Shown piece by piece: positions 27,582 to 35,431 of a DNA stretch of 64,000 bases. The translations under genes and the position numbers were made by a program. Origin of the DNA: JOPF136 sp035517515. GTDB taxonomy: Bacteria > Acidobacteriota > Terriglobia > Acidiferrales > UBA7541. Numbering within the stretch: position 1 is the stretch's first letter; each line of letters begins with the position of its first letter. The DNA lies in contig DATIYQ010000173.1 of the NCBI GenBank assembly GCA_035517515.1, forward strand, positions 1 to 64,000, given 5' to 3'. Under the pieces are notes generated by a model. That model did not search any database and had not been told where the DNA came from. It saw only the letters and a program-made list of their open reading frames with translations.

Positions 27582-28141
27582 CTCCGCACTCCTTCGAAGC
27601 AGCCCAGCTCCAGGATGCGCGACACCACCTCGCGCGGCTCCCCAGTTCCCTCCACGCGATACTCAGCGGTCCGATAGCTCGGCAGCCGCTGGTGGTACAA
27701 ATCGCGCAGGCTGGACTCATCGCGAAACAGCGGCCGGTTGGTCATGGTCGCACATCTCCGCGCCAGTTCTTCCACCGGGCAGTCCAGCCAGACCAATGCG
27801 GCCCCGGCCTGCTGCAGCAGGATGCGGTTCCTGGTTTGCGCGAACGTCCAGGTGCCCCCGCCCAGCGCCACCACCGCGGAGCCGCCGCTTTCCGAGATTT
27901 CGCCCAGCACCCGGCCCAGCACCTCGAACTCCAGGTCCCGGAATCCGGGCTCTCCGGAATTCTCGAAGATTTCACGGATGGTGGCCCCAGCATACTCTTC
28001 GATTCGCTCGTCCAGATCCACGAACCGGCAACCCAGGTGGCCGGCCAGCAGGCGGCCCACCGTGGTCTTGCCGCTGCCCATGAATCCGGCCAGGCACACG
28101 AGTGCGGCTCGTCGCGGGGCGCGCGGACCGGTGCCGCCCAT
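27578..28141 (-). CDS. aroK: shikimate kinase
   Basis: A 187-aa P-loop kinase: Walker A GFMGSGKTTVGRLL, shikimate-binding Asp in VDLDERIEEYAG, the REIFENSGEPGFRDLE segment and the second-Gly motif VVALGGGTW, all diagnostic for AroK, which phosphorylates shikimate in the chorismate pathway. The lid Arg lies in NRPLFRDESSLRDLYHQRLPSY. The ATG at 28141 is chosen; the frame extends about 57 bases further upstream. It follows the DUF4097 gene of the second sigma module by 72 bases on the same strand. Confidence 0.92.
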   Translation of the reverse strand: MGGTGPRAPRRAALVCLAGFMGSGKTTVGRLLAGHLGCRFVDLDERIEEYAGATIREIFENSGEPGFRDLEFEVLGRVLGEISESGGSAVVALGGGTWTFAQTRNRILLQQAGAALVWLDCPVEELARRCATMTNRPLFRDESSLRDLYHQRLPSYRTAEYRVEGTGEPREVVSRILELGCFEGVRR

Positions 28142-28213
28142 GGATGATTCCGAGGAACCCACGAATCGGAGGCAGGAGTGCGTGCGCTGCGGCGGCACGC
28201 GAGGCCAGTCCGG

Positions 28214-29149
28214 CTATTGATTCCCGGAGCTGGCGCCATCCCGCTTGAGAATGCGGATTTTACCACTGAAGGAGGTCAGTTCCACTCGTGCCAAGCCCGC
28301 TCCCGTCGTTCCCACCAGGCCGGTGCCGATGCCACCGAAGGGAAGCGTCGCATGGCCCTCCGGCTTCAAGCTGACCTGATTTTCGACCGAGCCTTTGCGG
28401 GAACGCGCGCTCAATTTCACCGAGTCCTTATCGGACATGAGCACATCGATTGAGCCGCTCGCGGTCTTCAGGGTGTAGCTGCCGTTGGGCCGGAACTGGC
28501 CGTCAAAAAGCAACTGTCCGGAGAGGGTCTGCGCGTGGAGAGACTCGCTGGTGGGCTGGAGAAATCGCGCGCCGCCGGAGGTGGACGTAAATTGGATGCG
28601 TCCCACGCAGCGCAGGCACACGAAGGAGCCGTCCACGGTGTGCACCGTCAGCACGCCGGAGACATCCGTCAATTCCACCGTGGAAAGTACCGTGTCCACA
28701 CTGATGTCGGAATACACGCGCTGGACGGCCACCGAGCCCGTGTCATTCTTGATTTCCAGCTCGGTCTCTTCCGGCACGTGGAGCTCGTAATTGGCTTGCA
28801 TCTCCGCGGAGCTGACCCCGGTCTGCACCACATGCGTGGCCACTTCGATGCGATTGCCGTGCTGCACCGCCTCCACTTCGATTCCGTCGCTGGCCCGCTC
28901 CGCGATGATTTCCACATCTGAACGCGTCCAGGATTTCACCACCACCCGGCCCTGCGCGTTGCGCAACGTCACCATCGCGCGGCCGTCCACGGTAAAGCGC
29001 TGGTCCAGCCGCCGCGAGGCGGTGGGTTCCCCGGCTCCGTCTGGCCCGTCAGGGGGCGCGCCCGCGGCCCCTAAGGGCGTAGCCATCAGGGCCAGGGAGC
29101 AAAGTCCGAAAGTCCACGGAAGGAAAAAAGCTTTTGGCGGGGCAATCAT
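28214..29149 (-). CDS. secreted DUF4097 family protein (second sigma module)
   Basis: 311 aa with a signal peptide (FFLPWTFGLCSLALMATPLGAAG). The body has DUF4097-like short-strand repeats: RFTVDGRAMVTLRNAQGRVVVKSW, IEVATHVVQTG, LEIKNDTGSVAVQRV, VELTDVSGVLTVHTVDGSF, TASGSIDVLMS. The chosen ATG (29149) lies one base after the stop of the anti-sigma gene, so the three genes sigma, anti-sigma and DUF4097 form one operon. It parallels the locus at 18282-22809. Confidence 0.75.
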   Translation of the reverse strand: MIAPPKAFFLPWTFGLCSLALMATPLGAAGAPPDGPDGAGEPTASRRLDQRFTVDGRAMVTLRNAQGRVVVKSWTRSDVEIIAERASDGIEVEAVQHGNRIEVATHVVQTGVSSAEMQANYELHVPEETELEIKNDTGSVAVQRVYSDISVDTVLSTVELTDVSGVLTVHTVDGSFVCLRCVGRIQFTSTSGGARFLQPTSESLHAQTLSGQLLFDGQFRPNGSYTLKTASGSIDVLMSDKDSVKLSARSRKGSVENQVSLKPEGHATLPFGGIGTGLVGTTGAGLARVELTSFSGKIRILKRDGASSGNQ

Positions 29150-29150
29150 C

Positions 29151-29798
29151 TCAGTCTCCCAGGGCGTCGCGTTCCGACAGCGCACTCAGTAAGTCTGCCT
29201 TCTGTTGATAGGCGGTCAGCAGATAGTCCCGCGCCATCTCGTCATCCGGATTGTCGTTCACACTCTTCTGGCACACGCCAATCAGATTGTCAACGAGCGC
29301 GAGGTTTTGACGGTACGAAGCCACCACTTCCGGGTCGCGCAGATTAAAATTCCCGTCCTGCTCGGCCTCCGCGCTGGCCAGTTCCTGTTGAATTCCCGGA
29401 AAGCTCCAGGTGGGGCGCGCGCCCCTTCCCGCTGCGGCGCTTCCGCGCTCCGGTTGTTGCGGCAGGAAGAGCAAGGCAGCGGCCAGCGCACAGATCGCGG
29501 CCGTCGCCAGCACGGTGCCGGGCTGCGCGGGCACGGTGCCGAAACCGAGCCGCTCCAGCAGACCCGGGCGCCGGCGGAACATCCCTTCCTGTTCCAGGCG
29601 AACGCGCAGCGAACTCCAGACTCGCTCGGGCGGTTCCAGAACGGGAAGAGTCGCAGCGGCGTTTATGATTTGTTCCAGGTCGGCCACATGCGCGGCACAC
29701 TGTGGGCAGGATTTGAGATGCGCCGCCGCCGGGCTTGCGGGCGGCAATTCGTTTTCGAGGTACTGGGCCGTGTATAGCTCAAACTCACTGCAACGCAT
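29151..29798 (-). CDS. zinc-finger anti-sigma factor
   Basis: A 215-aa protein with an N-terminal zf-HC2 domain (MRCSEFELYTAQYLENEL followed by HLKSCPQCAAHV, giving Cys3, His27, Cys31 and Cys34) and one membrane helix in the middle (TVLATAAICALAAALLFL). The C-terminal part is mostly helical. Unlike the first anti-sigma in this window it has no HEAT repeats. It starts 6 bases after the sigma stop. Confidence 0.85.
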   Translation of the reverse strand: MRCSEFELYTAQYLENELPPASPAAAHLKSCPQCAAHVADLEQIINAAATLPVLEPPERVWSSLRVRLEQEGMFRRRPGLLERLGFGTVPAQPGTVLATAAICALAAALLFLPQQPERGSAAAGRGARPTWSFPGIQQELASAEAEQDGNFNLRDPEVVASYRQNLALVDNLIGVCQKSVNDNPDDEMARDYLLTAYQQKADLLSALSERDALGD

Positions 29799-29804
29799 GA
29801 CGTT

Positions 29805-30449
29805 TTACTCCCTCGAGGCGGTCTTTTCCCGGGCTTCCAGCCGCTCCTGCCGGGCTTGGTCGCGCGCCGAGTCCTGCAAAATCTCGCGCAGGCGTGTCCT
29901 CGCTTTGTGCAGTTGCGACTTCGAATTTCCGATGGAGCAATCCATGATCGAGGCAATCTCGTTGTGCTCGTAACCCTGCACATCGTGCAGCAGAAAAACC
30001 ATCCGGTATCCCGGAGGGAGTTCCGCCACCGCGCGTTCCAGCCGGACGCGGTCCACTGAGCCTTCAATCAGCGGATCGTCCGCGCCCACATCGCGCTTCG
30101 GGCCGCTGGACTCGTCGTCGGTATCGGCGGGCTCATCCAGCGAGGTCTCCACCAGCGACTTCTTCCGCAGCTTCATCAGGACGACGTTGACCGCCAGCCG
30201 ATGAAGCCAGGTGGAAAACGCGGCGTCGCCCCGGAAGGTATGGATCTTGCGGAACAGCTGCAGAAACGCTTCCTGCGTCAGATCCTCAGCTTCCGCCGGG
30301 TTTCCGACCATCCGCAAGACCACCGAATAGACTCGCCGGCTGTGCAGCCGGTAGAGCCTTTCGAAAGCGTCCGGGTCGCCACCCTGCGCCCGGCGAATCG
30401 CTTCCGCTTCCGGAATCTCTCCCTCAGGAGCTCGTCTTGGTCGGGTCAC
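29805..30449 (-). CDS. ECF-type RNA polymerase sigma factor
   Basis: A 214-aa sigma factor with region 2 (AIRRAQGGDPDAFERLYRLH, AEDLTQEAFLQLFRKIHTF, FSTWLHRLAVNVVLMKLRK) and region 4 (AVAELPPGYRMVFLLHDVQGYEHNEIASIMDCSIGNSKSQLHKARTRLRE). The GTG at 30449 is the first usable start seen; there is no strong Shine-Dalgarno. A 9-bp inverted repeat lies directly upstream (30462-30488). It is not closely similar to the sigma factor at 18282 and is followed by its own anti-sigma. Confidence 0.9.
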   Translation of the reverse strand: MTRPRRAPEGEIPEAEAIRRAQGGDPDAFERLYRLHSRRVYSVVLRMVGNPAEAEDLTQEAFLQLFRKIHTFRGDAAFSTWLHRLAVNVVLMKLRKKSLVETSLDEPADTDDESSGPKRDVGADDPLIEGSVDRVRLERAVAELPPGYRMVFLLHDVQGYEHNEIASIMDCSIGNSKSQLHKARTRLREILQDSARDQARQERLEAREKTASRE

Positions 30450-30461
30450 TGCGCCCGTCCA

Positions 30462-30488
30462 GACGCATCCTCGCAGATGGGATGCGTC
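30462..30488. promoter_or_regulatory. inverted repeat directly upstream of the second sigma gene
   Basis: Arms GACGCATCC and GGATGCGTC, nine bases each with a nine-base loop, 13 bases before the GTG start on the minus strand. It could be an operator or a leader hairpin that includes the ribosome-binding area. Confidence 0.4.
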
Positions 30489-30525
30489 CGCCTCCGCGCG
30501 AGTTGTACTGGGTTGCCCGAAGGTG

Positions 30526-30539
30526 CCTTGCTAGCAAGG
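30526..30539. other. 14-bp perfect palindrome over the stop codon of the unknown gene
   Basis: CCTTGCTAGCAAGG is fully self-complementary and contains the TAG stop of the gene at 30531-31250. It is too short and lacks a T-run for a terminator. Meaning unknown. Confidence 0.3.
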
Positions 30540-31250
30540 ACGCCCCGGGGTCCGGGAGCTCCGGCAAACGATTTCCTCCGCCGCCAGGTGCTCCGAGGTG
30601 TGGCGCGCCGCCGTGGCCCGCAGGGCTTGCAGTTCGCACCGCAGGCCTCCGAGTTCTCCTGGCGCCGTTGTGTCCAACAGGCATTTAAACAGGATGACGG
30701 TTTCGCGCAGGCAGGTATTCCAGTCGTCATGCAATTCTTCCAGTGTTTCCCATTCCCCCTGCGGGAAAAGCGAAGAGCCCGAGGCGAGTTCCTCCGCGCT
30801 GAGCAGGAAGGAGCGGGAAATTCCCCCGAGGATCTCCTGGAGCGAGTGGAGCTTGTGGAACCAGCGCGTGCGCGCGCTGAACAGCACGCGGTGCAGCAGG
30901 CCGTCCCAAAAGCACGTGGAGCGCGCCGCCGGCGTGCGGAACGATTCCACATCGATGGACAGGGCGTCGGGCAGCGCCGCCAGGTGCCGCGACTCCCGGT
31001 CCAGTACCCGCAGCACGCTTTCCAGCAAGCCGGAATGGCGCGCCGCCAGCTCCCGGCAAAGCCCCGCCGCCTCCCGTCCCCCGCGCAGGTGGCCCAACTC
31101 CGTAAGCCGCAAGCCATCGTTCAGTGCGACGCTCAGCAGACTGAAGCCGGACTCCAGCTCCGCCACGCACACGTCGTACACCGCTGCCTTGTCTTCTGGC
31201 AGCCGAGCGAACCAGGCCGAAAGGATGGACCGTTTCGGGAGCGTGCCCAA
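30531..31250 (-). CDS. helical cytoplasmic protein, unknown function
   Basis: 239 aa with no signal peptide or membrane segment, rich in Leu, Arg and Glu and predicted almost all helix. There is no recognisable catalytic motif. It lies 81 bases upstream of the second sigma gene on the same strand and is divergent from lysS. I do not recognise a family. The clean frame and lack of competing frames support a real gene. Confidence 0.55.
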   Translation of the reverse strand: MGTLPKRSILSAWFARLPEDKAAVYDVCVAELESGFSLLSVALNDGLRLTELGHLRGGREAAGLCRELAARHSGLLESVLRVLDRESRHLAALPDALSIDVESFRTPAARSTCFWDGLLHRVLFSARTRWFHKLHSLQEILGGISRSFLLSAEELASGSSLFPQGEWETLEELHDDWNTCLRETVILFKCLLDTTAPGELGGLRCELQALRATAARHTSEHLAAEEIVCRSSRTPGRPC

Positions 31251-31398
31251 GCGTCCCCCCTCTAGAGGTGCACATTATAGCAGCAGCCTCCCCTCCTCAA
31301 CCCGTCATTCCTTAGACGCCTCCACTACGCAATCGGGAACGTACCTTCGGGGCGCGTAGCCGGCTGCGCGCGGTCCACCGGGAATGCTGCCCACTTCC

Positions 31399-31428
31399 TT
31401 GACGCTCCCGCTGCGCGGAACCTATACT
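31399..31428 (+). promoter_or_regulatory. sigma-70-type promoter for lysS
   Basis: TTGACG (31399-31404), an 18-base spacer and TATACT (31423-31428), about 28 bases before the TTG start at 31457. It likely drives lysS and the following envelope genes. Confidence 0.65.
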
Positions 31429-31456
31429 CGCAGCGCAATCGAAAAGGGGCCAGCGC

Positions 31457-33061
31457 TTGTCGTTTGAACCGCTCGACCAGTACCAGCAGAGGCAGAAAAA
31501 CCTCGAGGATGCGCTAAAACTCGGGGAAGAGCCGTATCCCCACCATTTTGATTTCACCCACACCCCGACGGAGATCGTGGCCGCGTTCGATGCGCGCACC
31601 CACGATGAACTCGAGGCGCAGAAACCCCTCGTGCGCACTGCGGGACGCATGGTCAGCCTGCGCGGGCACGGTAAAGCGGGCTTCGCGCACCTGCAGGGCG
31701 GCGGGAAGCAGGTGCAGATCTACGTGAAGTTGGACGTGGTGGGCGAACGCGCCTTTCACCTGTTCCGACTGTTGGATTTGGGAGACCTGGTGGGCGTTGA
31801 AGGCCATGTCTTCCGCACGCGCACCGGCGAACTGAGCGTATGGGTGACCGCGCTGCGGCTCCTGGCCAAAGCCTTGCTGCCGCTCCCGGAGAAGTGGCAT
31901 GGGCTGGTGGACGTGGAACTGCGCTTCCGGCAGCGCTATCTCGACCTGATTGCCAACGAAAAAGTTCGCGAAGTCTTTTTGAAGCGCGCGCGCATCATCC
32001 AGGAACTCCGCCGCTTCTTTGACGCGCGCGGCTACCTGGAAGTGGAAACGCCCATGATGCACCCCATCGCCGGGGGAGCGGTGGCGCGCCCGTTTGTGAC
32101 TCACCACAAAGCTCTGGACCTGGACCTCTACTTGCGCATTGCGCCGGAGCTTTACCTGAAGCGGCTGATTGTGGGCGGTCTGGACCGCGTCTACGAAATC
32201 AACCGCAACTTCCGCAACGAAGGTATCTCCTTCAAGTACAACCCGGAATTCACCATGCTCGAGTTTTACCAGGCTTATGCGGATTACAACGTGTTCATGC
32301 AGCTCACCGAAGATCTGCTCCGCCAGCTCGCGGAGAAAATCGCCGGCAGCCTTCACGTGCGGTTTGGGGAGCACATTTTGGATTTCTCCCACATCGAGCG
32401 GCTGACCATGCGCGAAGCCATCCGCCGGCACTGGCCGGCAGGCGCAGGTACGGCCCCCGCCGCCGGCGAATTGGAGCGGCCGGAGGGCGTGCGTGCGGTG
32501 GCCACCCGCTATAACAGTTGGGCGCGGCAGCATCCGGTGCCACTGGATCTCATTCCGGATGTGCAGTCCGGTTCTGCCGGGGAGCTGACCGGCCTTCTCT
32601 TCGAGTACATCGCGGAGCGACACCTGATCCAGCCAACCATTCTTTTTGATTTTCCGGTGGAAATCTCACCGCTTTCCAAGTGCCGCAAAGATGACCCGTC
32701 GCTCACCGAACGCTTTGAGGTGTTTGTGGCTGGCATGGAGATCGCCAATGGCTTCTCGGAATTGAACGATCCCGAGGAACAGGAGCGACGATTCGCGGAG
32801 CAGGTAGCGCGCGGCGGAGACGAGGTGCCGCGCCAGGTGGACCGGGACTACGTTCGCGCCCTGGCCCACGGGATGCCGCCGACGGCCGGTGAAGGTATCG
32901 GCATAGACCGCCTGGCTATGCTGCTCACGGATTCGCACTCCATCCGCGAGGTCATCCTGTTTCCACTCTTGCGCCCCGAGGCGCCCGCGGCGGCCGGAGA
33001 TGTGGCCGCCCATCCCGGCGTGACTGCCCCTCCGGCGTTCAAGCCTCCCGAAAAGGTCTGA
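31457..33061 (+). CDS. lysS: lysine--tRNA ligase, class II
   Basis: 534 aa. An N-terminal OB-fold tRNA anticodon-binding domain (about 55-155) is followed by the LysRS signature RFRQRYLDLI, class II motif 2 (NRNFRNEGI, near residue 250) and motif 3 (GEGIGIDRLAMLL, near 478). It charges tRNA-Lys with lysine. TTG start with AAGGGG upstream and a good promoter; no in-frame ATG gives a complete N-terminus. The C-terminus has a short Pro/Ala-rich tail of about 30 residues. The lolC/E gene follows after 33 bases. Confidence 0.95.
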   Translation: MSFEPLDQYQQRQKNLEDALKLGEEPYPHHFDFTHTPTEIVAAFDARTHDELEAQKPLVRTAGRMVSLRGHGKAGFAHLQGGGKQVQIYVKLDVVGERAFHLFRLLDLGDLVGVEGHVFRTRTGELSVWVTALRLLAKALLPLPEKWHGLVDVELRFRQRYLDLIANEKVREVFLKRARIIQELRRFFDARGYLEVETPMMHPIAGGAVARPFVTHHKALDLDLYLRIAPELYLKRLIVGGLDRVYEINRNFRNEGISFKYNPEFTMLEFYQAYADYNVFMQLTEDLLRQLAEKIAGSLHVRFGEHILDFSHIERLTMREAIRRHWPAGAGTAPAAGELERPEGVRAVATRYNSWARQHPVPLDLIPDVQSGSAGELTGLLFEYIAERHLIQPTILFDFPVEISPLSKCRKDDPSLTERFEVFVAGMEIANGFSELNDPEEQERRFAEQVARGGDEVPRQVDRDYVRALAHGMPPTAGEGIGIDRLAMLLTDSHSIREVILFPLLRPEAPAAAGDVAAHPGVTAPPAFKPPEKV

Positions 33062-33094
33062 GCATGCCCGGCCATCCATGAGGCGGAGCGCCGC

Positions 33095-34321
33095 ATGAAT
33101 CTTTCCACCTTTGTCGCCCTGCGTTACCTCCGTTCGCAGCACCGGCCGCTGATCCTGCGCATCATTTCCTGGCTTTCGGTGGTGGGCGTGGCCGCGGGCG
33201 TAGCCACTCTGGTGATTGCGCTGGCCATGAACACGGGATTCCGGACCGCGCTGGAAGATCGCCTGCTGGCGGTGACCGCGCACGTGCATCTTACGCGGCC
33301 CGGAAGCGATGGGATTCGTGACTACAATGCGCTGGCGGATCACATCGCCAGCCAGCCCCACGTAGTGGCTGCGGTTCCGGCCCTGTATCAGACCGTGCTG
33401 CTCACCGGCGGCGGAAAATCGCGGGGCGTGGTGTTGAAGGGCATCGAGCCGCAGCGTGAACGCAGCACCAACAGCGTGCTCTCGGGCCTGCTGAGCCGCG
33501 CGGACCTTTTCGCCGCAGATGCGGACGGATTGGACGCCGTCGTATTGGGAGGCGCATTGGCAGAGGATCTGCGCATCGCCCCGGGCGAATACGTTACGCT
33601 CACCGGACCACAGGGACGCCTGACTCCTTTTGGCATGCTGCCGCGCTCCCGGCGTTTTCGCGTCGCGGCCATTTTTCATTCCGGATTTTATGACTATGAC
33701 TCGAATTGGGGATTCGTCACCATGGCCGCGGCCCAGGGCCTGGCCGGCGTGGGCGATCTCGCCAATGTCATTGAGTGCCGGCTGGAGCGCCCGGACCTCG
33801 CGGACGGGCTGGCACCCTCGCTGGCGGCTGCGGCCGGCCCCGGCTTCGTGGCTCGCACCTGGTCCCAGGAAAATCGCGCGCTGTTCCGTGCGCTGCGGCT
33901 GGAAAAACTGGTCACTGCAATTTTCATCGGTCTGATTACCTTCGTCGCCGGACTGAACATTTTGGTGGTGCTGGCCATGACCGTCCGCGAGAAGGCTCGC
34001 GATATTGCCGTGCTCATGGCCATGGGCGCGCGCGCAAATCACATTCGGCAGATTTTTGTGCTGCAAGGGTTACTCGCTGGTTTGTGGGGCACGGTGGCCG
34101 GCAGCCTGGTGGGATTCGCGCTGGCTTGGGCGGCCAATCATTGGCGATTGGTGGGGCTTGATCCGGAGGTGTACGCCATCTCGTACGTTCCGTTTTCTCC
34201 GAGTTGGAGTGACGCGTTTTGGATTACTTTGGCGGCGCTGGGCATCTGCACCGGCGCCACGATTTATCCCGCGCGCCAAGCGGCGCGACTCTCTCCCACG
34301 GAGATCCTGCGGTATGAGTAG
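33095..34321 (+). CDS. lipoprotein-releasing ABC transporter permease, LolC/LolE family
   Basis: 408 aa with four predicted membrane helices: one near the N-terminus (LRIISWLSVVGVAAGVATLVIALAM) followed by a MacB-like periplasmic domain, and three in the C-terminal FtsX block (FIGLITFVAGLNILVVLAMTV onwards) ending in ARLSPTEILRYE. With the ATPase at 34637 it would form a LolCD-type complex that extracts lipoproteins from the inner membrane. Only one permease gene is present, so the complex is probably a homodimer. Confidence 0.87.
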   Translation: MNLSTFVALRYLRSQHRPLILRIISWLSVVGVAAGVATLVIALAMNTGFRTALEDRLLAVTAHVHLTRPGSDGIRDYNALADHIASQPHVVAAVPALYQTVLLTGGGKSRGVVLKGIEPQRERSTNSVLSGLLSRADLFAADADGLDAVVLGGALAEDLRIAPGEYVTLTGPQGRLTPFGMLPRSRRFRVAAIFHSGFYDYDSNWGFVTMAAAQGLAGVGDLANVIECRLERPDLADGLAPSLAAAAGPGFVARTWSQENRALFRALRLEKLVTAIFIGLITFVAGLNILVVLAMTVREKARDIAVLMAMGARANHIRQIFVLQGLLAGLWGTVAGSLVGFALAWAANHWRLVGLDPEVYAISYVPFSPSWSDAFWITLAALGICTGATIYPARQAARLSPTEILRYE

Positions 34322-34636
34322 AGGACGCCTTCGCGCCCGCACTCCGCCGAGAGGGGCCGAGTGGCCGCTCAGTTGCTCTTTCTCCAGTGGGAGACCGACA
34401 GTGGGCCAAGACTTGCCGCTGCTCCAGCAGGGCATGTTCCCGCGGCTGGCCGCAACATTATGCGAATGAAGTACTTGCAGAACTCCGTGGGAGGCACGAG
34501 CGGCAACCGGGGCTTTGTGCCGGGAGAGCCCGAGCAGGGTGCATGAAATGAGCAAAAGATTGCGCACCTCGGAGATCCCCTTTGGGGTGGAAATGTGGCT
34601 TGGGCGCATCCAATAAAATAGGAGGGAAAACGAGCG
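34322..34636. other. 315-bp intergenic region between the lol permease and ATPase genes
   Basis: No gene is supported; short open frames here lack a ribosome-binding site and look random. A small CCCC-TTT-GGGG stem lies at about 34576-34586, and a GGAGGG ribosome-binding site for the ATPase at 34621. The gap is odd because partner lol genes usually sit next to each other. Confidence 0.5.
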
Positions 34637-35428
34637 GTGAATTTGAGCCCTGAAGATCGAGCCATTCCCGGCGCTGTCCCTGCCGATGTGCCGCGCGCGG
34701 ATGCCATTCTGCGAGCGGAAAAACTGGAAAAGAACTACGCCACGCATGCAGGACCGCTTCCCGTTTTGCACGGCTTGGATCTTCAACTGGTCCGCGGAGA
34801 GATGCTGGCGCTCGTGGGACCTTCGGGGTGCGGCAAAAGTACGCTGCTGCACCTGCTGGCCGCGCTGGACACTCCAACGAGCGGTGCAGTATACTTTGAA
34901 AACGAAGAGTTGCATGCGTTCTCGAGTGCAAAACTGGCTGAATTTCGGAACCGCCGCATCGGATTCGTTTGGCAGCGGCATCACCTGCTTGCCGACTTCA
35001 CGGCGGAAGAGAACGCGGCATTTCCCTTGTTGCTGCGGGGCCTGGGAATGACCCAAGCCCTCGCCGCGGCGCGGGAGGGGCTGGAACAGGTGGGTCTTGC
35101 GGATCGCTTCCGCCATCGTGCTGCGGAGCTATCCGGCGGGGAGCAGCAACGTGTGGCGGTCGCCCGCGCGCTCTCCGGCCAGCCTTGTTTGCTCTTCGCG
35201 GATGAACCCACCGGCGATCTGGACGAAGACACTGCGGAATCCGTTTTCGTCTTGCTGCGCAAGCTGCACGCGGAGCGACGGCTGACCTCGGTGCTGGCGA
35301 CGCACAACCTGTCGCTGGCCCAGTCCTGCGATCGCGTGTTGCGACTCGAACGCGGGCAGTTGCTGCCCAGCCGGCCCGCGGCGCCTCGTCCTGCATTGGG
35401 GGGACGGGGGGAGAGGACCACCGGGTGA
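34637..35428 (+). CDS. lolD: lipoprotein-releasing ABC transporter ATP-binding protein, LolD family
   Basis: 263 aa. Walker A GPSGCGKST (about residues 60-68), Q-loop region FVWQRHHLL, signature LSGGEQQRVAVARAL, Walker B LLFADEPTGDLDE and the switch His in VLATHNLSL. The sequence matches the MacB/LolD subfamily, which powers FtsX-type permeases. GTG start with GGAGG 11 bases upstream. The clpC ATG follows 3 bases after the stop. Confidence 0.87.
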   Translation: MNLSPEDRAIPGAVPADVPRADAILRAEKLEKNYATHAGPLPVLHGLDLQLVRGEMLALVGPSGCGKSTLLHLLAALDTPTSGAVYFENEELHAFSSAKLAEFRNRRIGFVWQRHHLLADFTAEENAAFPLLLRGLGMTQALAAAREGLEQVGLADRFRHRAAELSGGEQQRVAVARALSGQPCLLFADEPTGDLDEDTAESVFVLLRKLHAERRLTSVLATHNLSLAQSCDRVLRLERGQLLPSRPAAPRPALGGRGERTTG

Positions 35429-35431
35429 CTC

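Noticed and set aside
34361..34546. 61-aa open frame between the lol genes
   Set aside because: No ribosome-binding site, random-looking composition.
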